DNA of 13,397 bases from Haloferacaceae archaeon. Its GTDB lineage: Archaea; Halobacteriota; Halobacteria; Halobacteriales; Haloferacaceae. The stretch's first letter is position 1. Each line of letters opens with the position of its first letter. Of this stretch, positions 1-6,562 are shown piece after piece. Location: assembly GCA_003554115.1 (NCBI GenBank), contig PWFE01000065.1, positions 1-13,397 of the forward strand. The letters run 5' to 3'. The notes below the pieces were generated by a model. It was not told the DNA's origin. It searched no databases and worked only from the letters and a program-made list of their open reading frames with translations. The translations under genes were made by a program, and so were the position numbers.

Positions 1-603
1 CTGCTCAGCAACGATGGTCGACATCTGCAGCGAACCCGCAAAGATAACCACCGACATCGCGGTGACAATCAGTGGAATCTCGTAGGCGATGTTCTGCGCA
101 ACTGCGCGCAGTCCACCCATCAGCGAGTACTTGTTGTTCGAAGCATACCCACCCATCACCAACGACACCGATGCGATCGAGGCAAACGCAAACACCAATG
201 CGAGACCCGCCTCTGGATCTGCGAGTTGGATGCCACTGCCCATCGGAATCACCGCAAACCCGAGCAGTGCGGAAGCCGGCAGAATGATCGGTGCGATGTC
301 GTACGACGGGCGGTCGGCTCCAGACGGAATAATGAGTTCTTTCGAGAGCAGCCGCACCGAGTCAGTCACAATCGTGAGCAGCCCAAACGGGCCGATTCGG
401 TCGACGGCGTACCGATCAGTAAACGCCGCCGTGATCTTTCGTTTCGCCCACGGACCTGCGACACCGGTCATCGCCAGCATGATGTTGCCGACGATAAATG
501 CCGCAATCAGGGCAGCAATAAGCTCGCCGATTGGGCCGCCGAGGCCGAGAATGTCAGCGATGCGTTCGGGCAACATGACTTCGCCCTGCAGCAGACCTGC
601 CAT
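1..603 (-). CDS. nuoH: NADH-quinone oxidoreductase subunit H, N-terminal 201 residues (runs off left edge)
   Basis: NuoH (ND1) is the membrane subunit of complex I that contacts the quinone-reducing arm and forms part of the quinone tunnel. The frame is open without a stop from the ATG at 603 to the window edge. The start MAGLLQGEVMLPERIADILG leads into a first membrane helix (about residues 25-48). Family landmarks follow: IGPFGLLTIVTDSVRLLSKE, then the loop GGYASNNKYSLMGGLRAVAQ and NIAYEIPLIV, both diagnostic of NuoH. The start codon shares one base with the nuoCD stop (TAATG), so translation is probably coupled. It is the fourth gene of the nuo operon seen here. The C-terminal third or more lies outside the window, so completeness cannot be judged. 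Confidence 0.95.
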   Translation of the reverse strand, partial: MAGLLQGEVMLPERIADILGLGGPIGELIAALIAAFIVGNIMLAMTGVAGPWAKRKITAAFTDRYAVDRIGPFGLLTIVTDSVRLLSKELIIPSGADRPSYDIAPIILPASALLGFAVIPMGSGIQLADPEAGLALVFAFASIASVSLVMGGYASNNKYSLMGGLRAVAQNIAYEIPLIVTAMSVVIFAGSLQMSTIVAEQ

Positions 604-2264
604 TAGCGATCCACCTCACCAAGCACGATGTCGAGACTGCCGAGCGATGCGATGGCATCTGGGACGTACTCGCCGTTCGACATCTCAGGCAGCGTCTGGA
701 GGTTCGAGAAACACGGACTCCGGATCTTGAAGCGCGCTGGCTTTTCGGTGCCGTCCGCACGCATGTAGATTCCGAGTTCGCCTTTCGCGCCCTCAACGGC
801 CCGATAGATTTCGGTGTCGTCGTCGGGTTTGATCGTCCGCGGCACGTTGGCCTGGATGTTGCGTTCGTCCTCGGGCCAATCCTCCAAGAGATCGATACAC
901 TGCTCGACGATCCGCGCGGACTGTTCGACTTCGCGCATGCGAACGAGCAGTCGACTGTAGTTGTCACAGCCGTCTTCGACGGCGACCTCCCAATCGAGTT
1001 TGTCGTAGTAGCCGTACGGATCATCGCGTCGGAGATCGTAATCGATCCCCGACCCACGAGCGACAGGTCCGGTCGCACCGTAGCTTTTGGCGACCTCCTT
1101 TGGCAGGACACCCGTGTTGATGGTCCGCATCTGGAGAATCTCGTTGGAGGTGATCATGTCGTGGTACTCTTCGAGTGCGGCTGGGAGTTCATCGAGGAAG
1201 TCGCGAGTCATCTCGAAGAAGTCCTCACGAGGCTCTGGAAGATCCCAGACGACCCCACCAAGCCGGAAGTAGTTGAACATCAGCCGCTGGCCGGTGAGAT
1301 CTTCGAGGATGTTTTGGACCTTTTCGCGGTCCCGGATCGAGTACATGAAGATCGCCGTGAAGTCTCCATAAATGTCCAAAGCGAACGTCCCGAGCGCAAG
1401 GAAGTGGGCTGCCATCCGGCACAGCTCTGCACCCATCGTCCGGATAACTTGGGCGTACTCTGGAACCTCGATGTCTGCCATATCTTCGGCCGCACGCGCG
1501 TAAGCCCACTCGTTGAGCAGCCCAGCCGAGATGTAGTCCCAGCGGTCGGGGTACGGCATGATCTGGTAACGATACGTGCTCGATTGGCACATCTGTTCTT
1601 CGCAGCGGTGCAGATAGCCAATATCGGGTTCGAGATCAACGACCTGCTCGCCGTCGAGGACGGCTTTGACGTGCAGCACGCCGTGGGTTGCTGGGTGGTG
1701 CGGACCGATGTTGAGATACATCGTCTCGCTTTCGCCCGGTGCCTGCTGGTCTTCCAGAAGTGGGTTTTTGTGCTCTCGGAGCGGGACAACCTGCGGCTGG
1801 TCTTGGTCGTAGTCCAACCCGAGCGGATGGCCCTGCCACGTGTCGGGCAGGAGAATCCGGCGGAGATCTGGATGGCCTTCGTACTCGATGCCGACCAGAT
1901 CGTACGCCTCGCGTTCGTGCCAATCTGCGGTGCGGAAGACCTCGTTTGCCGACTGGCTGACGGGGTTTTCTTTGTCCGCAGGCACAACAATTGAGACCTC
2001 TTGGGTTCGGTCAGAGAACTTCGTCAGATGATAAATTGACTCATAGCGATCCTCGTACTCCTGGGCCGTTACACAGGAGAGATGATCGAAGCCGGCCTTA
2101 TCGCGCAGTCGACTCAGCGCGTCGACGACCGTATCAGGTTTGATGACGAAGCCCGGTGCGTTGAGATGATCATCGCGGCCGATGACGAGCTCGCCGAGAA
2201 GGTCGGCAAGCTCTTCGGGTGACTGTTCGACAACGCCAGTGGTGTCGGGAAGTTCGACGCTCAT
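603..2264 (-). CDS. nuoCD: Fused NADH-quinone oxidoreductase subunit C/D
   Basis: A 553-residue fusion of the 30 kDa (NuoC) and 49 kDa (NuoD) subunits of the peripheral arm of complex I. NuoC occupies roughly residues 1-165 and carries the family signature EREAYDLVGIEYEGHPDLRR (117-136) followed by ILLPDTWQGHPLG. NuoD begins near residue 182 with NIGPHHPATHGVLH, whose histidines lie in the quinone pocket of the family, then IGYLHRCEEQ and PYPDRWDYIS. It ends with the typical GSLDIVLGEVDR, so both halves are full length. It overlaps nuoB by 4 bases (ATGA) and nuoH by 1. The C/D fusion is usual in haloarchaea. NuoD of this clade binds no metal cluster; electrons arrive from NuoB. No frameshift or missing signature was seen. 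Confidence 0.97.
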   Translation of the reverse strand: MSVELPDTTGVVEQSPEELADLLGELVIGRDDHLNAPGFVIKPDTVVDALSRLRDKAGFDHLSCVTAQEYEDRYESIYHLTKFSDRTQEVSIVVPADKENPVSQSANEVFRTADWHEREAYDLVGIEYEGHPDLRRILLPDTWQGHPLGLDYDQDQPQVVPLREHKNPLLEDQQAPGESETMYLNIGPHHPATHGVLHVKAVLDGEQVVDLEPDIGYLHRCEEQMCQSSTYRYQIMPYPDRWDYISAGLLNEWAYARAAEDMADIEVPEYAQVIRTMGAELCRMAAHFLALGTFALDIYGDFTAIFMYSIRDREKVQNILEDLTGQRLMFNYFRLGGVVWDLPEPREDFFEMTRDFLDELPAALEEYHDMITSNEILQMRTINTGVLPKEVAKSYGATGPVARGSGIDYDLRRDDPYGYYDKLDWEVAVEDGCDNYSRLLVRMREVEQSARIVEQCIDLLEDWPEDERNIQANVPRTIKPDDDTEIYRAVEGAKGELGIYMRADGTEKPARFKIRSPCFSNLQTLPEMSNGEYVPDAIASLGSLDIVLGEVDR

Positions 2265-2965
2265 GGTGAATCAGCCCAGTTGTACCGCATGACGAGATCA
2301 TCGGTGTCGATCTCCTGTGCCAACTGGTCGACGATCTCGTCGCGTTCGAGGTTCCCGAACTGTTCGAGCTCGTATGGTTTGACGACCACGGGCGAGGATT
2401 CGCCGTTGGCGATTCGTTCTTGCAGCTTGGCAACCCCATAAACGAGTGCCTCCGGCCGTGGGGGACAGCCCGGGATGTGGATGTCGACGGGGATGACCTC
2501 TTCGGCTCCTTTGACGACGTTGTAGCCCTCTTGGAACGGGCCGCCAGAGATCGTACACGAGCCCATGCCGATAACGAATTTGGGTTCGGGCATCTGGTCG
2601 TAGACGCGTTTCATCCGTGGGGCGAACTTCGAGACAATGGTCCCGGGGATGATAATCACATCAGCCTGTCGAGGGGAGGCTCGTGGCACACCGGCCGCAA
2701 AGCGGTCCAAGTCGTGTTTGACCGCGTAGGTGTGCATCATCTCGATGCTGCAGCACGCAATGCCGAACTGGAGCATGAACATCGACGAGCCACGCACCCA
2801 GTTCATGAACTTATCGAACTTGGTGAGAATAAACGGCGAGGAGCCGAACGCTTCGCGCAGCCGCGAGTTGAATCGGTCGTCTTGGCCCGCAAGTCGCGCA
2901 TCGCGGGTTTCGGTTACTACCTTCGAGGTGTCGGTGACGAATGGTTGTTGATTTTCGCTGCTCAT
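2261..2965 (-). CDS. nuoB: NADH-quinone oxidoreductase subunit B (N2 cluster subunit)
   Basis: NuoB (PSST), 234 residues, carries the terminal 4Fe-4S cluster N2 that passes electrons to quinone. The four ligands are visible: the tandem Cys71-Cys72 in FGIACCSIEMM, Cys137 in GMGSCTISGG and Cys167 in HIPGCPPRPEAL. The core, residues 45-185, is a standard NuoB fold. An acidic N-terminal stretch of about 45 residues and a C-terminal tail of about 45 residues flank it, as is common in haloarchaea. The start is the ATG at 2965, overlapping the nuoA stop by 4 bases; the stop overlaps nuoCD in the same way. All catalytic residues are present and the gene looks functional. Confidence 0.97.
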   Translation of the reverse strand: MSSENQQPFVTDTSKVVTETRDARLAGQDDRFNSRLREAFGSSPFILTKFDKFMNWVRGSSMFMLQFGIACCSIEMMHTYAVKHDLDRFAAGVPRASPRQADVIIIPGTIVSKFAPRMKRVYDQMPEPKFVIGMGSCTISGGPFQEGYNVVKGAEEVIPVDIHIPGCPPRPEALVYGVAKLQERIANGESSPVVVKPYELEQFGNLERDEIVDQLAQEIDTDDLVMRYNWADSP

Positions 2966-3375
2966 GTGTTTTGTCTCTCTGTCTTACGCGTGGCCGCACG
3001 GACGCTTTTCGTCCACTGAACTGCGCCGACGCGCCACGCCCATACGAGACCGATGACGAGGATCCCAACGAACAGTAACATTGGGAGCAGCGCTTGGGAC
3101 AGCGGAACGCCCGCCTCCAGTGCGCTGCGGTACATAACCGCCCACGGGAAGATCATCACCGTCTCAATATCGAAGACGACGAACAGCAACGCGACCATGT
3201 AGTACTGAATATTCAGCTGGACGCGCCCCGAGCCGGTCGGGATCTCACCGCTCTCGTAGGTCGTTTTCTTGCCTTGTTCGGGGACACTTGGACGTAGGAG
3301 TGCCGAGACCACCATCATCGCCAGTGGGATGGCGATCCCAACAAACGCCAATGCCCCGATTGCTATCCATGACAT
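2962..3375 (-). CDS. nuoA: NADH-quinone oxidoreductase subunit A
   Basis: NuoA (ND3), 137 residues, is a small complex I membrane subunit next to NuoH; its first loop is involved in coupling electron transfer to proton pumping. Three membrane helices are predicted at about 3-25, 57-79 and 95-117. The diagnostic loop TYESGEIPTGSGRVQ (39-53) is followed by QYYMVALLFVVFDIETV and FPWA, the ND3 family signature. It is the first gene of the nuo transcription unit. A GGAG motif at 3387-3384, eight bases before the ATG at 3375, is a good Shine-Dalgarno candidate and supports this start. The lysine- and arginine-rich C-terminus (about 122-137) is probably cytoplasmic. Confidence 0.95.
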   Translation of the reverse strand: MSWIAIGALAFVGIAIPLAMMVVSALLRPSVPEQGKKTTYESGEIPTGSGRVQLNIQYYMVALLFVVFDIETVMIFPWAVMYRSALEAGVPLSQALLPMLLFVGILVIGLVWAWRVGAVQWTKSVRAATRKTERQNT

Positions 3376-3383
3376 TCCGAGTT

Positions 3384-3422
3384 CTCCGTAACGTGCGAAG
3401 GTTTGAACCCGCCCCTCATAAG
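3384..3422 (-). promoter_or_regulatory. Probable promoter and ribosome binding site of the nuo operon
   Basis: On the minus strand a TATA-like CTTATGAG lies at 3422-3415, with an A-rich BRE-like stretch just upstream. A start of transcription about 26 bases on would give a leader of roughly 17 bases containing GGAG at 3387-3384, eight bases before the nuoA ATG. Position and spacing fit a haloarchaeal promoter, but the TATA match is imperfect. Confidence 0.4.
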
Positions 3423-3564
3423 CGTTGATTTTTGACCGGCTGTGTCAGGTACTCGGCTCGCACGGACACCGAAGTACAAACCGAACACCAAATCCTCAAC
3501 CACTCATCGGAGTCTGACAGTTGATTACCAGCGGTCCCAACAGTACAGTATGCACTGTGATGCA

Positions 3565-3579
3565 GTAGTCGACGACTAC
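3565..3579. repeat. 15-base palindrome between redoxin gene and nuo operon
   Basis: GTAGTCG-A-CGACTAC is a perfect 7-1-7 inverted repeat lying 23-37 bases beyond the stop codon of the redoxin gene. A second inverted repeat, ACAGT-ATGC-ACTGT, lies beside it at 3545-3558. It could be a transcript-end hairpin or an operator. There is no T-run next to it, so it is not a typical archaeal U-tract terminator. Confidence 0.5.
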
Positions 3580-3601
3580 CTATTTGTGCAGTTCTGAAGT
3601 C

Positions 3602-4105
3602 TCAGGCCTCGACAGAGCGAATCGAATCAATCCGGGCGAGCAGCTCCGCAACGCTTGGCCGGTCACCGGGGCTGTTGCCACGGTAGACGGAGTCGACTAT
3701 TGGCTCAGTAGCTGTGGCTTCGATGACGACGGCTTCGGGCATGCGACCGATCATATCATGGAGCCCGCCGAGCGCGCCGAACCGGGTCGGCTGGTCATAC
3801 TGCTCGCCGACCGTCTTCGAGCCATCGGCCAACAGCGGAAACGGCAGCTCGGAACTCTTGGCCCACGTGCGAGTTCGGTCGACCGGCTCTGGGAGGACGG
3901 CGACGACATCGGCGTTTCGGGCCTCGAACTCCTCGTAGCGTTCGGCAATCGTCTCGACCTGGTTGCGACATTTCGGACAGTGGTAGTCTCGGAGGAACAA
4001 CAGCACGAGTGCCTTGCGGTCGGGATCTGCGGCGTAATCGAGCAGTTGAAACGGATCGAAAGCGGTTGTTACGTTCGGGAGTTCGAAATCAGTGAGTTCG
4101 ACCAT
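3602..4105 (-). CDS. Peroxiredoxin-like / AhpC-TSA family redoxin with CPKC motif
   Basis: A 167-residue thioredoxin-fold protein. After a short N-terminal segment it has the strand ALVLLFLRDYHCPKC, placing a CxxC pair at Cys43 and Cys46, where AhpC/TSA and bacterioferritin-comigratory-type peroxiredoxins hold their peroxidatic cysteine. Later segments such as LPFPLLADGSKTVGEQY match the usual Prx region after the active site. It has no signal peptide, so it is cytosolic. Likely roles are thiol-dependent peroxide reduction or disulfide exchange; the substrate cannot be told from sequence. It lies 99 bases downstream of an HxlR-type regulator on the same strand, behind a repeat array at 4149-4183 and a TATA-like motif, so it is plausibly the regulated target gene. 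Confidence 0.75.
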   Translation of the reverse strand: MVELTDFELPNVTTAFDPFQLLDYAADPDRKALVLLFLRDYHCPKCRNQVETIAERYEEFEARNADVVAVLPEPVDRTRTWAKSSELPFPLLADGSKTVGEQYDQPTRFGALGGLHDMIGRMPEAVVIEATATEPIVDSVYRGNSPGDRPSVAELLARIDSIRSVEA

Positions 4106-4132
4106 TGATCTACTGTTGTCTCCGGTCGAATG

Positions 4133-4140
4133 GTTAATGA
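4133..4140 (-). promoter_or_regulatory. TATA-like box of the redoxin gene
   Basis: On the minus strand TCATTAAC centres about 32 bases before the ATG at 4105. This spacing would give a very short leader, as is common in haloarchaea. It lies directly downstream (minus strand) of the GTAACC/GGTTAC repeat array. Confidence 0.4.
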
Positions 4141-4148
4141 ATCAAAAT

Positions 4149-4183
4149 GTAACCACCCCCTCTGTAGGTTACCAGCCGGTTAC
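4149..4183. promoter_or_regulatory. Candidate operator: GTAACC-N12-GGTTAC-N5-GGTTAC
   Basis: Three copies of one hexamer sit upstream of the redoxin TATA-like box: GTAACC at 4149-4154, and its reverse complement GGTTAC at 4167-4172 and 4178-4183. The two direct copies are 11 bases apart, one helical turn, and the first forms an inverted repeat with them. HxlR-family dimers bind short inverted repeats, and such a regulator is encoded immediately upstream. That this protein binds here is inference. Confidence 0.45.
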
Positions 4184-4204
4184 TATCCGGGTCAAGACAC
4201 AGAA

Positions 4205-4591
4205 TTACTCAGAGAACGCTTCGGGCAGCGGTTTCATCTCCACTCCATCAGGAGGATGGAGGTTCTCGATCCCCCAGACGCCCATCGCCCGAATAACTGG
4301 TTCGAGCGACGCGCCGAACTCAGTCAGTGAGTACTCAACGCGGACCGGTTTGTCGTCGATTACCTCGCGGTCGACGAGTCCTTTCTCTTCCAAATCGTCC
4401 AACGCACCGGACAGTACCTTGTTCGAAACGCCGTCGGCTGCGCGTTTGAGTTCGTTGAACCCCAGCGGTTCAGCCTTGAGAAGTTCGAAGACGATGACTG
4501 GATGCCATTTTCGCCCGATGAGCTGTGCGGTCGTCGTCACCGGACACCACAAATTCCCCGTACACCAGACATCCAGCTTTGTCTCGTTCAT
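4205..4591 (-). CDS. HxlR-family winged-helix transcriptional regulator
   Basis: A 128-residue DNA-binding protein of the HxlR (DUF24) family. The family pattern is clear: WCPVTTTAQLIGRKWHPVIV at 15-34, then FNELKRAADGVSNKVLSGAL as the helix-turn-helix, DLEEKGLVDREV, the wing VEYSLTEFG, and a C-terminal dimer helix ending GVWGIENL. Cys10 and Cys16 lie at the N-terminus; Cys16 is where family members such as YodB and HypR hold the redox- or electrophile-sensing cysteine. With a CxxC redoxin gene directly downstream, a thiol-stress switch is a reasonable guess, not a demonstrated role. A TATA box centred 25 bases before the ATG suggests a leaderless transcript separate from purE. Confidence 0.88.
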   Translation of the reverse strand: MNETKLDVWCTGNLWCPVTTTAQLIGRKWHPVIVFELLKAEPLGFNELKRAADGVSNKVLSGALDDLEEKGLVDREVIDDKPVRVEYSLTEFGASLEPVIRAMGVWGIENLHPPDGVEMKPLPEAFSE

Positions 4592-4610
4592 ACCGCACCC
4601 ACTTTCCAGT

Positions 4611-4619
4611 GGATAATAA
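4611..4619 (-). promoter_or_regulatory. TATA box of the hxlR-type gene, leaderless arrangement
   Basis: On the minus strand TTATTATCC is centred about 25 bases before the ATG at 4591. That puts the expected transcription start at or next to the start codon, with no Shine-Dalgarno motif. It lies in the 51-base gap after purE, so the regulator can be transcribed independently of the purine genes. Confidence 0.5.
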
Positions 4620-4642
4620 CTGCTGGGAGCCGATACGAGCGG

Positions 4643-5266
4643 TTAGGCGTCGCGCTCACGAAAGCCGTCGATCCCCAGATCGTGGAGGGCCTTCGAGACC
4701 TCACCAACGCCACCCTGCAGCGAGTCGTGGTATTCAACAAGCGCCTGTTCGATCTCGTCGTGTTCGCGCGAAAGAATCTGGCCAGCCGAGAGTCCCGCAT
4801 TAAACGATTTGCCGGCATCAACGGCGGTGATCGGTGCGCCGGTCGGCATGCCGATGACGCTGTCGACTGATTTCTCTTGGACGGGAACCCCAATCACGGG
4901 AATCGGATACGCAATCGAGGCCGACATGTTCGGCAGATCAGCCGACTTCCCACCCGCGCCCGCGATGATTACATCGATGCCGCGGGCGGCGGCGGTTTCA
5001 CAGTAAGCATACATCAACTCGGGCGTGCGGTGTGCAGAGACGACATAGCTCTCGAACGTAAAGCGACTCTCCGGCGGATTTTCGAACTCGGTCTGTTCGG
5101 CGAATCCCAATTCTTCGAGAGCTTCGTACGCACCGGCCATCACGTCGAGATCCGAATCCGACCCCATGATAATGCCCACGTCGGGCGTCTCGGCTGGATC
5201 GCGGTTCTGTTCGGCCTCGGCTTCGAGTCTGTCGATCAACTCTTGGACTTCGACTGCGGTAGTCAT
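4643..5266 (-). CDS. purE: N5-carboxyaminoimidazole ribonucleotide mutase (PurE, class I)
   Basis: PurE converts N5-CAIR to CAIR in de novo purine synthesis, working after PurK. Motifs in this 207-residue protein: GSDSDL (35-40) for substrate phosphate, SAHRTP (77-82) with the catalytic histidine, and AGAGGKSADLPNM (102-114). The PVIGVPVQ and MPTGAPITAVDAGKSFNAGL segments complete the octamer-forming core. The N-terminal extension of about 28 acidic residues (VEVQELIDRLEAEAEQNRDP) and a C-terminal extension are longer than in bacterial PurE of about 165 residues. The start at 5266 keeps the extension in frame; a later start would leave no suitable ATG before the core. It lies 81 bases behind purK, probably on the same transcript. 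Confidence 0.96.
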   Translation of the reverse strand: MTTAVEVQELIDRLEAEAEQNRDPAETPDVGIIMGSDSDLDVMAGAYEALEELGFAEQTEFENPPESRFTFESYVVSAHRTPELMYAYCETAAARGIDVIIAGAGGKSADLPNMSASIAYPIPVIGVPVQEKSVDSVIGMPTGAPITAVDAGKSFNAGLSAGQILSREHDEIEQALVEYHDSLQGGVGEVSKALHDLGIDGFRERDA

Positions 5267-5280
5267 TGGATACGTGGATA

Positions 5281-5304
5281 CACTCAGTGGTAGCCTTTGG
5301 CTAC
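5281..5304. repeat. Two adjacent inverted repeats in the purK-purE gap
   Basis: CACT-C-AGTG (5281-5289) is followed at once by GTAGCC-TTT-GGCTAC (5290-5304), a six-pair stem with a three-base loop. They sit 15-38 bases before the purE start codon in a likely purK-purE mRNA. They may be an RNA hairpin affecting purE translation or mRNA processing, or an operator. Function unknown. Confidence 0.45.
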
Positions 5305-5314
5305 TACGGTTTGT

Positions 5315-5361
5315 GTCGACCGCTCACTGGGCGTCGCCGTCGACCGCTCACTGGGCGTCGC
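5315..5361. repeat. 23-base perfect direct repeat, period 24, spanning the purK stop
   Basis: The 23-base unit at 5315-5337 recurs exactly at 5339-5361, starting GTCGACCGCTCACTGG. The second copy contains the last codons and TGA stop of purK (positions 5348-5350); the first copy is a duplicate of these in the 3' spacer, including a second in-frame TGA. It looks like a recent tandem duplication of the gene end. Confidence 0.9.
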
Positions 5362-6511
5362 TCTCGACGAACGTCAGGCCGTCCCGGAGCGATTCAGTGT
5401 GGTCGAGCAACTCCTCGCGGTCGCCAACCTGAGGATCGGTGACCGTAATGTGGCCCATTTTCCGCAGCGGGCGGACCTGCTGTTTGCCGTACCAGTGCAT
5501 GTGGGCGTTCGGTGATTCGAGGACGGTCTCGACGTTATATAACGTGGCTTCCCCGGGTTTGTCGACGTCGCCCAAGATGTTAGCCGAGACCGTCGGTTCT
5601 CGAAGCTCGGTTGGCCCAAGCGGCCAGCCCAAGACGGCCCGGATGTGGTTTTCGAACTGCGAGGTGCGTGCACCTTCGATAGTCCAGTGGCCGGAGTTGT
5701 GGGGCCGCGGCGCGATTTCGTTAACGAGAATGTTCCCGCCCTCGGTTTCGAACAGCTCGATGCCGTACACACCCCGGCCGTCAAGGAACTCCAAGACCTC
5801 CCGAGCAACGTCTTGAGCGCGGTCGAGAGTCTCGTTGTCGCTCCGGGCCGGCGAAACGCTGGCCCGCAGGATTTCGTCCTCGTGGATGGTTTCGGTGACG
5901 GGGTAGGTCGCGACCTCGTCGACGCCTTTGACGCCGATAACGCTCACTTCGCGCTCGAAGGGAACGAACGATTCGGCCATGGTGTCGACACCCAACAGCT
6001 CCAGCGCGTCGGCTGCCTCCTCAGGGTCGTGAACAGGGGTGTTTCCTCGGCCGTCGTAGCCGCCCTCGCGGGCTTTCAGCATCACGCCGTCGAGTTCGTC
6101 GACGACCATCTTCAGATCCTTTTCGCCGCCAATGCCGATGAACTCCGGCACTGGGATACCGGCATCTGCGAGTGCTTCCTTCTGGACGAGTTTATCCTGA
6201 ATCGTCCGGAGGGTCCCCGGATCGGGGTTGACCGGAATATTGTACTCGTCGGCGACCGCTTCAAGTGTGTCGGGGTCGGCGAGTTCGATTTCATACGTTA
6301 GAGCATCACTAACCGAGGCGAGTTCCCTGACTGCGTCGGGGTCGTCGAACTCACCGACGATCTGTTTGCGGGCGACTGGCGAGGCCGGACAGTCGGGTGT
6401 CGGATCAAGCACAACGAGGTCGACACCGAGCGGCGCGGCGGCTTCGCCGAGCATGCGGCCGAGTTGGCCGCCGCCAACAACGCCGAGCGTCGGGCCGGGG
6501 AGTGTAGTCAT
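5348..6511 (-). CDS. purK: N5-carboxyaminoimidazole ribonucleotide synthase (PurK)
   Basis: PurK is an ATP-grasp ligase that joins bicarbonate to AIR, giving the N5-CAIR used by PurE. The 387-residue protein shows the N-terminal dinucleotide-like fold GVVGGGQLGRML (10-21), the ATP-grasp segment MLKAREGGYDGRGN (144-157), and the family signature NEIAPRPHNSGHWTIEGA (264-281) with the metal-binding Glu/Asn. The frame extends to a TTG at 6550, but the ATG at 6511 places the first strand at the normal distance from the N-terminus, so I chose it. A T-rich CTTTTGG about 27 bases upstream could be a weak TATA box. It follows the MFS gene by 51 bases on the same strand. The 3' end carries a tandem duplication in which the stop codon is repeated downstream. 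Confidence 0.96.
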   Translation of the reverse strand: MTTLPGPTLGVVGGGQLGRMLGEAAAPLGVDLVVLDPTPDCPASPVARKQIVGEFDDPDAVRELASVSDALTYEIELADPDTLEAVADEYNIPVNPDPGTLRTIQDKLVQKEALADAGIPVPEFIGIGGEKDLKMVVDELDGVMLKAREGGYDGRGNTPVHDPEEAADALELLGVDTMAESFVPFEREVSVIGVKGVDEVATYPVTETIHEDEILRASVSPARSDNETLDRAQDVAREVLEFLDGRGVYGIELFETEGGNILVNEIAPRPHNSGHWTIEGARTSQFENHIRAVLGWPLGPTELREPTVSANILGDVDKPGEATLYNVETVLESPNAHMHWYGKQQVRPLRKMGHITVTDPQVGDREELLDHTESLRDGLTFVESDAQ

Positions 6512-6562
6512 GTCCGAGGGATGCGGTCGACGGGCCAAAAGCGTTCCCAACCAAGTTGCCAG

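Noticed and set aside
1161..1994. Long plus-strand frame of 277 residues opposite nuoCD
   Set aside because: It is fully antisense to the conserved nuoCD gene and shows no family signature; long antisense frames are common in GC-rich haloarchaeal genes.
1..3375. Loss of the NADH-binding module (NuoE, F, G) from the nuo operon
   Set aside because: Its absence is usual in haloarchaea, and the operon continues beyond the left edge, so nothing unusual can be claimed from this window.
5315..5361. CRISPR-like direct repeat
   Set aside because: Only two copies, with a one-base spacer, one lying within the end of purK; this is a tandem duplication, not a repeat-spacer array.
6512..6550. Longer PurK from the TTG at 6550
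   Set aside because: The extra 13 residues precede the normal N-terminus of the family, the start would be a rare TTG, and an ATG at 6511 gives the expected length.
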